Shown here: piece after piece, positions 35,918 to 45,087 of the stretch
Position numbering within the stretch: position 1 is the stretch's first letter
Layout: the number at the start of each line of letters is the position of its first letter
Assembly (NCBI RefSeq): GCF_001279525.1
Contig: NZ_LGDY01000150.1
Coordinates: 123,728 to 187,727 of the forward strand
Direction of reading: 5' to 3'
Length of the DNA: 64,000 bases
From: Nocardia sp. NRRL S-836
GTDB lineage: Bacteria > Actinomycetota > Actinomycetes > Mycobacteriales > Pseudonocardiaceae
Position numbers and translations under genes: made by a program
Notes under the pieces: generated by a model
Database searches by the model: none
Seen by the model: only the letters and a program-made list of their open reading frames with translations
Told to the model about the DNA's origin: nothing

Positions 35918-37335
35918 TGCCGGTAGCCCTGCTGCTCGAAGACCTGGACGATCCGGGCGTGCGTCGAGGCGACGGCGTCGGCCGGCCTGGTGCCCTGGAT
36001 GACCGACTGCATCATGTCGGTCAGCAGGTAGGCGGCGGTGGCGGCCTGCTCGCCGGGGCTCGGGGTCTGCGGGAAGGAGTAGCCGGTCTTGGTGGTCAAC
36101 GGCAACGGCGCGCGGGTCTGCTCGCGCAGCGCGGCGAAGGCCGGGTCACCGCTGGTGTAGTACGGGTCGGAGTCCCACACCTTGTCCCACGCGGGGTTGA
36201 CCAGGCACGGCGCTCCCTTCGCGACACCGAGCAGAGCACTCCCGCCGACCATGAACTTCGCCACCAGCTTGGCGAGGTCGGGGTTCTTCGCTCCCTTGAA
36301 CACGACGAACGAGTTGGACTGGCCGTACGCGAGCGGCTTGTCGATCGCCGGCCCGGTGGCGCCGTTGAACGGGTGCGTGTTGGCGTAGACCGGGTTGTTC
36401 TTGGTCTTCGAGTCGGCGTAGACGCTGAACTGGTTGAGCGTGAGCCCGAGGATCTGGGCCAGCCAGTTCTCGTTGTTGCTCGAGTCGGTCCAGCTGCCGA
36501 TCCCGGGCGGCAGCATCGGCGCGTACTTGGGGTTCGTGTAGATGTCGCCGATGAACGTGACCGCGGCGACGGTCTCCGGCGAGTTGAACACCACCTTCGT
36601 GCCGGTGTTGTCCGCGATCGCGCCGCCGTAGCAGTTGATGACGTTGCCGATGAAACCGTTGGCGTCGCCGGAGCGGTTGACCGTGAGGCCCCAGCCGAAG
36701 CGCCGCTTCGCCGGGTCGGAGACCGCCAACGCGTTGTCGCGCAGCTCCTCCCACGTGTAGTGCGGCTTGAGCGGGAGTCCCTTCTCCTGGTACCAGTCCT
36801 TGCGCAGGTACATGCCGGTGCCGATGAAGTGGTACGGGATCGCGAACCAGCGCCCGTCGAACCTGCAGTAGTTGGTCGCCTCCGTCGCGGGCTCCCCGTA
36901 GAGCTCGCGCATCTCCTCGACCACGTCGGTGACGTCGGTGAGGTTGCCGAGGTTGTGGAGCTGGCCGACGAACCGCAGGTCGCTCATGAACGCCAGGTCG
37001 CGGCTGGTGCCCGCCTTCACCTCGGCGTCCATCTTCGCGACCATGTCACCGGCGTCGCCGGAGACCAGGTCGTTGCGGACCGTCGTGCCGGTGGCCTGAG
37101 CGAAGGCCTGCAACGACTTGTCCAGCGCCTTGTTGGCGGCCTCCGAGTACAGCTTCTGCGAGAGCATCCCCACCGACCCGCCGCGCAGCGGGGCCGCCTG
37201 GTCGAGCAACGCCTGGGGCACCTGGACGTCGACCTGCGGCGCGGTGGGGCTGCCACCGCACCCGGCCAGACCGAGCACGCCCAGCGCGCTCATCCCGAGG
37301 AAGGTGCGCCTCGATAAGTCCGTTTTCTCTTCCAT
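35914..37335 (-). CDS. Extracellular solute-binding lipoprotein, sugar type
   Basis: 473 residues. The N-terminus combines a twin-arginine motif (SRRTFLG, Arg9-Arg10) with a lipobox ending LAGC (Cys26), indicating Tat export and lipid anchoring. The rest is a family-1 solute-binding protein (MalE/UgpB-like) with stretches such as WFAIPYHFIGTGMYLRKDWY and the usual hinge. It captures a sugar or sugar acid for the fused permease whose start overlaps its stop. A clear GAGAGGAG Shine-Dalgarno supports the ATG at 37335. It is the first gene of the operon, 179 bp after the FadR-type regulator. Confidence 0.92.
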   Translation of the reverse strand: MEEKTDLSRRTFLGMSALGVLGLAGCGGSPTAPQVDVQVPQALLDQAAPLRGGSVGMLSQKLYSEAANKALDKSLQAFAQATGTTVRNDLVSGDAGDMVAKMDAEVKAGTSRDLAFMSDLRFVGQLHNLGNLTDVTDVVEEMRELYGEPATEATNYCRFDGRWFAIPYHFIGTGMYLRKDWYQEKGLPLKPHYTWEELRDNALAVSDPAKRRFGWGLTVNRSGDANGFIGNVINCYGGAIADNTGTKVVFNSPETVAAVTFIGDIYTNPKYAPMLPPGIGSWTDSSNNENWLAQILGLTLNQFSVYADSKTKNNPVYANTHPFNGATGPAIDKPLAYGQSNSFVVFKGAKNPDLAKLVAKFMVGGSALLGVAKGAPCLVNPAWDKVWDSDPYYTSGDPAFAALREQTRAPLPLTTKTGYSFPQTPSPGEQAATAAYLLTDMMQSVIQGTRPADAVASTHARIVQVFEQQGYRQ

Positions 37336-37514
37336 GAGCACTCCTCTCGCGTCCGGTCGAGCGGACGCGTACCGACGGGGCGACGTTGCAACCGGCGGGA
37401 CAGCGGGCGAGGGCCGCGCTGCCGGGTCGTTCATGCGGCGAAAGACGGCGAAGCGGAGCGGTTGCCGATGGCGCCCCGGCGTGGATCCGGCGGTGTCATC
37501 GGTCGTGCGGTGCG

Positions 37515-38258
37515 CTAACGGCGGCGGGTGGCCCGCCTGGTCTGCTGTTCCTTCTCCGCGAGGAGAGCGGAGTTGTTGCTCAGGTGCTTGCGCATCGCCG
37601 CGCGGGCGGCTGCCGGGTCGCGCGCGACGAGTGCCTCGTAGATCTCGGTGTGGTCGGTGGTGGCCCGGTGCAGCGCGGCCGGTGCCTCGTTGGTGATGCG
37701 CCGGCTGGCCGTGCCGAGCCAGCGGGCGGAGTACATGATCCGGTCGAGAATGCGGTTGTCCGCCGCCCGGCAGATCTCCATGTGGAACTCGTGGTCGACC
37801 TCGAGGTAGGCGTTGGGGTCGGCCTCCAGTGCCGCCATGCGGTCGATCTCGCCCCTGAGCCGGTCCAGCGTCTCGTCGGTGACGCTGGCCGCGGCCATCG
37901 CGGCGAGCTCGGGTTCGAGCAGCACGCGCATCTGGTGCAGCTCCTGCAGCAGCTCGCCGACGGTCTCCGACGGCAGCCACTCGATCAGCAACGGGCTCAG
38001 GTAGTCCCACTCGGCGGGGGGACGCACGACCACTCGGCGGCCCTGCGCGACGTCGACGATGTCGAGCGAGGCGAGGATCTTGAGCGTCTCCCGCGCCACC
38101 ACGCGCGACACCCCGAACTCCCGGGAGATGTCGAGCTCCGACGGGGCGCGGCCGTCCGCGATGTCACCGCTGACGATGCGCCGGGTCAGGTGGGCTGCCA
38201 CCTGCACCGGGAGCGTCCGGACCTTGACAGCGTCCAGAGACTCTTGTCCCCTTTGCAT
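37515..38258 (-). CDS. GntR-family regulator, FadR subfamily
   Basis: 247 residues. The N-terminal winged helix (DISREFGVSRVVARETLKIL) is of the GntR type; the C-terminal all-helical FCD domain has the metal/ligand residues in DHEFHMEICRAADN, HTEIYEAL and the late MRKHL. FadR-type regulators commonly sense sugar acids and control dehydratase and transporter genes, which flank this one on both sides. It is divergent from the second dehydratase and lies upstream of the uptake operon on the same strand. TGTC and GACA flank the 20-bp segment 38259-38278, a possible but weak operator. Confidence 0.92.
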   Translation of the reverse strand: MQRGQESLDAVKVRTLPVQVAAHLTRRIVSGDIADGRAPSELDISREFGVSRVVARETLKILASLDIVDVAQGRRVVVRPPAEWDYLSPLLIEWLPSETVGELLQELHQMRVLLEPELAAMAAASVTDETLDRLRGEIDRMAALEADPNAYLEVDHEFHMEICRAADNRILDRIMYSARWLGTASRRITNEAPAALHRATTDHTEIYEALVARDPAAARAAMRKHLSNNSALLAEKEQQTRRATRRR

Positions 38259-38328
38259 GTCATCAGCTTATAGGACAGGTTGAACATCGCGACAGTCCGT
38301 TCATGCGCGACCCGACGGCGGGAGAGCA

Positions 38329-39486
38329 ATGCGGATCGTGAAAGTCACGACGGCGGTGGTGGCCTACCACGGGGAGGCCACCCTGGTCCGGATCGACACC
38401 GACGAGGGCCTCAGCGGGTTCGGCGAGGCCAACCCCGACGCCGGCGCGGGTGCCGTCGTCGGAATGATCAACTACCTGACGCCGCTCCTGATCGGCGAGG
38501 ACCCGCGCAACGTCGAGCGGTGCTGGGAGAAACTGCGCCGCAGCAGGGTCTTCGCGGGCCCGCAGGGCGGCGTGTTCGTGATCGCCCTGTCCGGGATCGA
38601 GCTCGCGCTGTGGGACCTCGCGGGCAAGGCGGCGGGCCAGCCGGTCCACCGGATGCTCGGCGGGAAGTTCCGCGACCGGATCCGCCTCTACGCCGACTGC
38701 GGCGACGGCGACGACCCGGCGGGTTCGATCTCCGGGTGCGTCGACCGGGCCCAGCGGATGGTCGAGGAAGGCTTCACCGCCATCAAGTTCGACGTCGACA
38801 ACCTGTACCACCCGGCCAAGTTCGACGACTTCAACCACACGGTCAACGCCGCGGAGCTGCGCTCGATGGTCGAACGTGTGGCGGCCGTCCGCGAGGCCAT
38901 CGGACCGGACGTCGACCTCGCCATCGACCTGCACGCCCGCTACGACGTGCCGAGCGCGTGCCGGATCTCGTGGGCGCTGGAGCAGTTCGACCTGATGTGG
39001 CTGGAGGAGCCGCTGCCGGCGGAGAACGTCGACGCGCTCGTGCGGGTGCGCGCGCAGACCCGCACGCCGATCTGCGCGGGCGAGAACCTCTACCTGCGCT
39101 GGGGTTTCCGCGAGCTGCTCGAACGCGGCGCCGTGGACGTCATCGAGCCGGACGTGCCCAAGTGCGGCGGGCTCGCCGAGGCCAAGAAGATCGCCAACCT
39201 CGCGGAGCTCCACTACATCCCCTTCGCACCGCACCTGGTGTCGACGCCGCTGGGCACGATGGCCACCTCGCACCAGTGCGCGGCGATCCCCAACTTCTTC
39301 GTCCAGGAGTGGCACGCCCTCGACGAGCGCGCGGTGTGGGACAGCTACGTCCACGCGCCCGACGGGAGCGGCTCGATCGTGAAGGACGGCTACATCACGC
39401 TTCCCGACACCCCCGGCATCGGCGTGGAGCTCGACATGGACGGCGTCCGGGCACACGCGGTCGCGGGCTACGGGGTGTTCGAGTGA
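38329..39486 (+). CDS. Enolase-superfamily sugar-acid dehydratase
   Basis: 385 residues of the MR/MLE superfamily and close in pattern to galactonate-type dehydratases. AIDLHARYD supplies the Asp metal ligand and a histidine, WLEEP and AGENLYLRW supply two Glu ligands, and FAPHLVSTPLG supplies the catalytic His near the C-terminus. Expected reaction: removal of water from an aldonic acid to a 2-keto-3-deoxy acid. GGAGAG precedes the ATG. It differs substantially from the dehydratase at 32625-33911, so the locus probably handles two substrates or two steps. Divergent from the FadR-type regulator. Confidence 0.9.
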   Translation: MRIVKVTTAVVAYHGEATLVRIDTDEGLSGFGEANPDAGAGAVVGMINYLTPLLIGEDPRNVERCWEKLRRSRVFAGPQGGVFVIALSGIELALWDLAGKAAGQPVHRMLGGKFRDRIRLYADCGDGDDPAGSISGCVDRAQRMVEEGFTAIKFDVDNLYHPAKFDDFNHTVNAAELRSMVERVAAVREAIGPDVDLAIDLHARYDVPSACRISWALEQFDLMWLEEPLPAENVDALVRVRAQTRTPICAGENLYLRWGFRELLERGAVDVIEPDVPKCGGLAEAKKIANLAELHYIPFAPHLVSTPLGTMATSHQCAAIPNFFVQEWHALDERAVWDSYVHAPDGSGSIVKDGYITLPDTPGIGVELDMDGVRAHAVAGYGVFE

Positions 39487-39569
39487 CGATCACCCCGCGG
39501 GTGCCGGAACCAGCCGGCGGGTCCTGCTAGCCTCCACGCCACTTCCCCCCGACCTGGCTGGACGGACCC

Positions 39570-41240
39570 GTGTTTGACGCTGATCACCTGCCTGCCTTCG
39601 AACCGCCTGAATTCGACGAGGAGCACGAGGGTGAGGAGCACGACGTGGAGCGGCCGCCGTTGCGTGGCACGACGGCGCCGCCCGCCGGGCTGCACGACGT
39701 GGACTGGGCGGCCCTCGACGACGCGTACGGCACGGCCGACCAGACGCCGTTGTTCATCGAGGCGCTCACGAGCGACGACGAAGGCGACCAGAACTTCGGC
39801 GTGTACGGCCTGTACTCGGCCACCACGCACCAGGGTTCGGTCTACTCGGCGTCGGAGGCCGCCATCCCGTTCCTGGCCGAGCTGGTCCGCCGCGACAACG
39901 GGACGGCGTTGCTGTTCCTGGCCAGGATCGCGGTCGGCGAGACGCACTTCGTGACGCGCCCCGACGACGTCGGCAGGGCCACGACCGAGTACGCCGGAGC
40001 GGTCGCGGAGTTCGCCGCCGACGTCGAGGCGATGTGGGAGCGCACCGGCGACGACAACGCGTTGCGGCTGCTGGTGCTGCTGGGCCGGAAGCCCGAGGCG
40101 TTGCCCGCCCTCACGCCGGACGCGACCGCGGACCTGTGCCTGGCCCACGGTTTCCTCGCCGCGCGGGACAACGGCGTCACCCCCGGCGCGGCGAGGCGCA
40201 CCGACGCGCGCGTGGACCACGTTGCCACTGCACGGGATCTGCTGACGACCAGCCCGTCGCTGCACGTGCGCGGCGCCGCCGCGGCGTGCCTGGTCTACTC
40301 CGGCTTCGCGGACGCCGACTCGCTGGCGCTGCTCCACCACCTGGCGCAGGGCGAGTACCCGGTGCATGACGCGTGGACGGCGGACCTCGCCGACCTGGCC
40401 GCCGCGGCGTGGACCTTCGGCACGACCGACGACGGCCTGCTGGCCGCGGCCGAGGACACCCGGCCGACCCTGCACACCCGGCTGCTCGAACGGATGGCGC
40501 GGCAGTTCCGCCCCAGCGGCGCGGTCTACCGCCCGCTGGCACCGGAGGAGCTGACGGCGGCCCAGCGCACCACCCTGGAGACCGCGCTGCGGTCCGCGCC
40601 GCAGACGATCACCAGCGCGGACGCCACGTACCTGGGGGTCGACGTCCCGGGAACGGTCGCCGCGGCACAGCGCCTGCTCGGCACCGCGACCGGCGAGCTG
40701 AGCCGCCGCACGTCCCGGGGCCCGCTGTGGTTCGTGCTGGAGGACGACCTGCTCGCCAAGGACGACCGGGAAACCGCGCTCGCCGCCCTGGCCGAGGTCG
40801 ACGCGTGGTCCGCACTCGGCGAGGTCTTCGCCGCCGTGCAGCCGGACGGCACCGCCGAGCCGATCAGCCTGACCCTGCACGACCTCTTCGGCGACGACCG
40901 CGAGGAGACCGCGACACTCGCTCTGTGCTCGACCTTCGCCGACGCACTCGCCGGCCACCGCGCGCAGGCGGAGGCGTTCCTCGACGGGTGGCTGCCGCGG
41001 GTGTCCGAATTGGACGGCTACGACCTGGCGTTCGCCGTTCCCGCTCAACGCATCGGCACGGCGCTGGTCGCACTGGCCCGGTCGGGCGGGCTGCCGGAGC
41101 GCTTCCACCCGATGATCAAGCCTTACCACCAGTACCCGGAGTACTCCGAGGTGCCGTTGCCGCTGCTGCGTGAACTGGCGGAGGTGCTGCCGGCGGACAT
41201 CCGCGCCGCCAGTCTGGCGGAATGGTCGGAGGACGAGTGA
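39570..41240 (+). CDS. HEAT-like helical repeat protein, unknown role
   Basis: 556 residues, cytoplasmic, with an acidic N-terminus (EFDEEHEGEEHD). The middle has repeated helix pairs with Ala/Leu/Asp periodicity (GLYSATTHQGSVYSASEAAIPFLAELV and similar), as in HEAT/PBS-lyase-like proteins common in actinomycetes. No catalytic motif was recognised. Families of this shape include scaffold proteins and immunity partners of secreted toxins, but no toxin gene is adjacent. The GTG start lacks a strong Shine-Dalgarno. It ends 13 bp before the LexA-like gene, which is convergent. Confidence 0.65.
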   Translation: MFDADHLPAFEPPEFDEEHEGEEHDVERPPLRGTTAPPAGLHDVDWAALDDAYGTADQTPLFIEALTSDDEGDQNFGVYGLYSATTHQGSVYSASEAAIPFLAELVRRDNGTALLFLARIAVGETHFVTRPDDVGRATTEYAGAVAEFAADVEAMWERTGDDNALRLLVLLGRKPEALPALTPDATADLCLAHGFLAARDNGVTPGAARRTDARVDHVATARDLLTTSPSLHVRGAAAACLVYSGFADADSLALLHHLAQGEYPVHDAWTADLADLAAAAWTFGTTDDGLLAAAEDTRPTLHTRLLERMARQFRPSGAVYRPLAPEELTAAQRTTLETALRSAPQTITSADATYLGVDVPGTVAAAQRLLGTATGELSRRTSRGPLWFVLEDDLLAKDDRETALAALAEVDAWSALGEVFAAVQPDGTAEPISLTLHDLFGDDREETATLALCSTFADALAGHRAQAEAFLDGWLPRVSELDGYDLAFAVPAQRIGTALVALARSGGLPERFHPMIKPYHQYPEYSEVPLPLLRELAEVLPADIRAASLAEWSEDE

Positions 41241-41253
41241 AGGACCGGCCCGG

Positions 41254-42180
41254 TCAAAGCCGCCGCACGACCGTGACCACCCTGCCGAGGATCGTCGCAT
41301 CGTCACCGTTGATCGGCTCGTACGAGTCGTTGTGCGACAACAACCACACGTGCCCGTCCCTGAGCTTGTAGGTCTTGACCGTCGCCTCGCCGTCGATCAT
41401 CGCGGCCACGACCTCCCCGTCCGCGGCGGTCGGCTGCACCTGGACCACCACCCAGTCACCGTCGGCGATGGCCGCGCCGGCCATCGAGTCACCGACGACC
41501 CGCAGCACGAACAGCCGGCCCGTGCCGACGATCTCGCGCGGCAGCGGGAACACCTCCTCGACCGACTCCTCCGCCAGGACCGGTCCACCGGCGGCGATGC
41601 GGCCCAGCACCGGCACGTAGACGGGCTGGGGCACGTCGGCGCGACCGGAACCGCTCTCCACCGGCACCATGCCGACCGCACGCGGCCGGCTCGGGTCCCT
41701 GCGCAGGAAGCCCTTCCGTTCCAGCGCGCGCAACTGGTAGGCGACCGACGAGGTCGAGGTCAGCCCCACCGCCTCACCGATCTCACGCACGCTGGGCGGG
41801 TAGCCGAAGCGGTCCACCCACTCGCGGACGACCTCCAGGACCCTGCGCTGGCGCACCGAGAGGCTCTGATCGTCCGGTGGCTGCGTGACCTGCACCGGCA
41901 GCGCCGACGTCAGCCGGCCGGCCGCCAACGTGCGCGGCCCGTCCCAGAGGCTCGCCAGGTAGTCCTCGGCCTGGTCGGCCACGGGGCGGTGCGGCGGGAG
42001 CTCCGTCCCGGGCGACCGGTCTTGCTCGTCCGCGGTCCGGTCCGCCGCAACGGGGTCGACCTCGGCCCGTGCCAGTTCTTCGACAACGGGCAGCGATCGC
42101 CTGCCGACCCGGCGGTCCAGCACGAGCCGGAGCCGGGCCGCGGCGACCTGCTCGGCGGTGGGGCGCACCGGCTCGCTCAT
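41254..42180 (-). CDS. LexA-like SOS repressor with long N-terminal extension
   Basis: 308 residues against about 200-240 for ordinary LexA. Residues 107-170 form the LexA winged helix ([26 protein letters not shown]). The S24 peptidase part has a self-cleavage site at Ala197-Gly198, nucleophile Ser232 in GDSM and Lys269 in ATVKTYK, so RecA-stimulated autocleavage should work. The extra 105 residues have no recognised fold; a helical start is followed by a charged, Pro-rich tract. It is probably a second LexA homologue; the main genomic copy cannot be judged from here. Divergent from the HEAT-like gene at 42473. Confidence 0.85.
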   Translation of the reverse strand: MSEPVRPTAEQVAAARLRLVLDRRVGRRSLPVVEELARAEVDPVAADRTADEQDRSPGTELPPHRPVADQAEDYLASLWDGPRTLAAGRLTSALPVQVTQPPDDQSLSVRQRRVLEVVREWVDRFGYPPSVREIGEAVGLTSTSSVAYQLRALERKGFLRRDPSRPRAVGMVPVESGSGRADVPQPVYVPVLGRIAAGGPVLAEESVEEVFPLPREIVGTGRLFVLRVVGDSMAGAAIADGDWVVVQVQPTAADGEVVAAMIDGEATVKTYKLRDGHVWLLSHNDSYEPINGDDATILGRVVTVVRRL

Positions 42181-42198
42181 GCCGTCTTCCCCTCGTCT

Positions 42199-42348
42199 TC
42201 ACGTGCATCGCGCGAGTTCCGACTCCGCCAGGGCGGCCATGAGGTGGAGACCGGCGGTCCGCCTGCGTGGCGACTCATTGACGACATGACCCAGACCTCG
42301 TGGAACCGTTCCCCAACGAATCAGCACGCGAATGGTACGCCCCAGGCG
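42199..42348 (-). pseudogene. Serine recombinase (resolvase/invertase) relic
   Basis: Read on the minus strand, about 50 codons translate to a stretch matching the catalytic-domain end of resolvases: RLGRTIRVLI, a short gap, RGLGHVVNES, then TAGLHLMAALAESELAR. This parallels the family order RLGRS-x-x-x-L, RGVGFRSLTE, then G-x-LVFHIFAALAEFER. It stops right after, has no start, no catalytic serine region and no DNA-binding domain, and occupies the promoter gap of the LexA-like gene. Coincidence in antisense reading is possible, but the ordered match over three blocks makes a decayed mobile-element fragment more likely. Confidence 0.45.
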
Positions 42349-42472
42349 GCCGCAGGTCCGGGACTCCGGTCGGAACACACGAATCCGTCCACTGTGGACC
42401 ATGAGCCACATGCGGAAACTGTCATCTTATTGTCCCGTAACGGACCGGCGGATGCATTTAGCATGTGGCTGT

Positions 42473-44680
42473 GTGACGGCAGCCGATGAGCCACCTCGGA
42501 ACGAGCACGGTCCGGCCGGGCAGATCGCGTCCCTGGAAGCAGCCGCAACGGCGCACGTGACAGCGGTCGCGGCAGCTCCTCTCGTCAACGGCAAAGCCCG
42601 TCCGTTCCTCGAAGAGGTCGCCTTCCGCTGCCTCGACCGCCCGTTCACCGCCGCACTCGCGAGAGCGGCAGGCGCCCACCGGCTCGACGCCCCGGGGCAG
42701 AGCGACGACCTCCTCCGGTTGCTGGCCGACAGCGGGGTGATCGCCGAGCACGGCGGCGAACTCGGCTTCGTCCCCGGCGGTCTCACGGACTACCTGGCCG
42801 CGTGCCACGTCGTCCGCCGCCACCCGCGCGGGCCGAACCTGCTGCACCCGCACCGCAGGTTCCTGCGTCCCCGCTCCACGTGGCCGTGGCCGGACAGCGA
42901 GACCGCGCTCTTCCAGGTGGCGTTGTGGTGGACCACGGCGGAGACCGCGATGCGCAAACGGCTCCGCGTCCTGCTGAGCCCCCGGCACCGCGATCCCAAC
43001 GTGCACTTCGTCGCCACGCTGCTGCACCGCGGCCTGGTGACCGCGGACGACCTGCGCGAGCAGACCGTCGAGATCCTGCTCGGGCACCTCGGCGACGACG
43101 GCAGGACGGCCGGGGCGTGGCGGGCGACGCTGGCCGCGCTGGAACTGCTCGAACCCAGCCGGACCGCCGACGCGCTGGAGCGACTGGTCCAGGCGCCGGG
43201 CCGCAGGGCGTCCTCACTCCGCCGGTTCGACGCCGTCGAGGCGTTGGCCGAGCGCGATCCGGCACGTGGCGAGCGGGGCCTCCGGCTGCTGGCGGAGACG
43301 CTGACCGGTGACCGGCACGAGCGGCTGGAGGTGGCGGGCATGATCCGGCAGCGCGACACCGAGCTGGGCGACCGCGCTGCCCGCCTTCTCGCGAACACCG
43401 GGGACATGGGCGATCTGCGGGTGGACGCGGCCAAGCTCACCGGTGACCTCGCGCTGTGGGCGGAGCTGGTCGGCGACGGGCGTGGCATCTCCGACTCGGC
43501 ACGGCTGGGATTGCTGGCGGAGCTGGCTGACGCCGACCAGGCGCTGGCCAGTGCGGCCGCCGAGCGGTTCGCGGAGACCGCGAGTGCCGGCACAACGCCG
43601 GTGGGGGTCGCCACAGCGGTCAGGATGTGGGACCCGGAGGTCGCGCTGCGGATAGCGGACGGGGTTGCGTGGCCGGTGCGGCGGGAGGTCGACGGCCCGG
43701 TGCGGCGGATGGCCGTGCACCTGATCGGCGAGCTCGTACCCGCCCGCCGGTTCACCGACCTCGAACGGCTCTCACGCGAGGTGCCCGACGAGAAGACGCA
43801 GTTCGACGCCGCGTCCGACATCGTCGAGCAGGGCGGGCCCGTCACGGCGCTGCGCGACTTCGCCGCGAACCCGAAGAAGAGCCGCGAGCGCCGGCTCCTG
43901 GCGGCCAGAGGGGTCGGGAAGGTCGACCCGAGAAGCGGTGGCCGGCTGCTCGTCGACATCGCGGAGAGCTACAAGCCGACCGATCCCGACCAGCTGAAGC
44001 TGCTGCGGGACGCCCACGCGCTCGCACCCGCCGCCGCCGCGAAGGCACTCGAAGCGATCGTGCGGGTCGAGCGACGGCCGGCGTCGTTCCGCGTCCGCGC
44101 CGTCGAGCTCGGCATCTTCGACAGGAACAAGACCGTCGAGCTCTACGAACACATCGCAACCACCGCACGGGACAAGGACGACGCACGCACGGCAGCACGC
44201 AAGGTCCTCGGCATGCGCCAGGACATCGGCGAACAGCTGATGGCGCGGCTGGCGAAGAAGTTCACCGCCGACCCGGCCTTCCAGCTGAGCCTGGCACGGG
44301 AGGCGGGCGCGCACGGGAAGACGGTGTTGCACCAGCTGGGGTTGCACACACCGTCGCTTGAACTGCGGGTCGAGGTCGCCGCCGCACTCCTCGACGTCGA
44401 CCGGAGGCTCGCCGCCGACGTGATCGACAAGGTCGTCAGGACCCGCCGGGGTGGTGAGATCCGGATCAGAGCGGCCTGCCTGCTCCCCGACAGGCAGGCG
44501 CTCGACGCGTTGCGCCACATCGTCAACGACCAGGACGACGAGGACGTGCTCCTCGCGGCGGCCGTCCGGGCGTGGGAGATCGACAAGGGGCGTGGAAAGC
44601 GGTTGCTGCGGGACCTGGCCGGGAGCCGGCGTGTCTCCCAGCACACGCGCGACAGGATCGGCCAGGTCCTGGGCGGCTGA
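42473..44680 (+). CDS. Large HEAT-like repeat protein, NACHT-tail-like
   Basis: About 735 residues. The early segment FLEEVAFRCLDRP, then DDLLRLLADSGVIAEHGGELGFVPGGLTDYLAACHVV, resembles the helical region after the ATPase in NACHT/STAND proteins (typical F-x-H-x-x-x-x-x-YLAA). The remainder is a series of HEAT-like helices. No Walker motif or ATPase exists here, so this is either an ATPase-less sensor tail or a truncated STAND protein. The start is uncertain: GTG 42473 follows a possible -10 (TAGCAT at 42459), consistent with a leaderless message, while ATG 42452 would add a rare TTA codon. A recombinase relic lies just upstream. Confidence 0.6.
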   Translation: MTAADEPPRNEHGPAGQIASLEAAATAHVTAVAAAPLVNGKARPFLEEVAFRCLDRPFTAALARAAGAHRLDAPGQSDDLLRLLADSGVIAEHGGELGFVPGGLTDYLAACHVVRRHPRGPNLLHPHRRFLRPRSTWPWPDSETALFQVALWWTTAETAMRKRLRVLLSPRHRDPNVHFVATLLHRGLVTADDLREQTVEILLGHLGDDGRTAGAWRATLAALELLEPSRTADALERLVQAPGRRASSLRRFDAVEALAERDPARGERGLRLLAETLTGDRHERLEVAGMIRQRDTELGDRAARLLANTGDMGDLRVDAAKLTGDLALWAELVGDGRGISDSARLGLLAELADADQALASAAAERFAETASAGTTPVGVATAVRMWDPEVALRIADGVAWPVRREVDGPVRRMAVHLIGELVPARRFTDLERLSREVPDEKTQFDAASDIVEQGGPVTALRDFAANPKKSRERRLLAARGVGKVDPRSGGRLLVDIAESYKPTDPDQLKLLRDAHALAPAAAAKALEAIVRVERRPASFRVRAVELGIFDRNKTVELYEHIATTARDKDDARTAARKVLGMRQDIGEQLMARLAKKFTADPAFQLSLAREAGAHGKTVLHQLGLHTPSLELRVEVAAALLDVDRRLAADVIDKVVRTRRGGEIRIRAACLLPDRQALDALRHIVNDQDDEDVLLAAAVRAWEIDKGRGKRLLRDLAGSRRVSQHTRDRIGQVLGG

Positions 44681-44971
44681 CTACACCTGGTCGGTCTCGG
44701 CCGTCGTCGCGGGCTGGCTGCCGGGCTGCTGACGGTTCTCGAGCTTGATCTCGCAGTTGCCCACCAGCGCGACACCGGCGCCGATCGTCGTGGCCACCGG
44801 TGCCGCGAACGCCGCGACCAGCCCCAGGGCCACCGGCATCTCCAGCACCACGTCGGCGTTGCTGTCGCGCACGACCACGCGGCGGTTGAAACCCTCGCTG
44901 ACCAGCCCGCGAACGGCGTCGACCACCGAGTCGACGGCGGCACGGGTGGACTCGGGCTTGGCTTGGTTCAT
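44681..44971 (-). CDS. DUF4342-like small protein
   Basis: 96 residues. A helical, charged N-terminus is followed by VVVRDSNADVVLEMPVALGLVAAFAAPVATTIGAGVALVGNCEIKLEN, divided between a short beta pair and one hydrophobic stretch. This matches my memory of DUF4342, whose members often pair with anti-sigma or envelope-stress regions; function unknown. GAGGAGAG precedes the ATG at 44971. It converges on the HEAT-like gene with adjoining stop codons. The single hydrophobic segment may place it at the membrane. Confidence 0.7.
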   Translation of the reverse strand: MNQAKPESTRAAVDSVVDAVRGLVSEGFNRRVVVRDSNADVVLEMPVALGLVAAFAAPVATTIGAGVALVGNCEIKLENRQQPGSQPATTAETDQV

Positions 44972-45087
44972 GACTCTCCTCGAAGCTGCGGACGTCTTGT
45001 GACAAGCTCCAGCCTGCCCGCGGTCCGGCGTCCTGCCATCAGGGTTTACCCCTGACCCGAGCCTGATTTGACCCTCAGATCGCGGCA

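Noticed and set aside
37336..37514. A small gene between the binding-protein and FadR-type genes
   Set aside because: No start with Shine-Dalgarno and no conserved pattern; it probably holds the promoter of the uptake operon.
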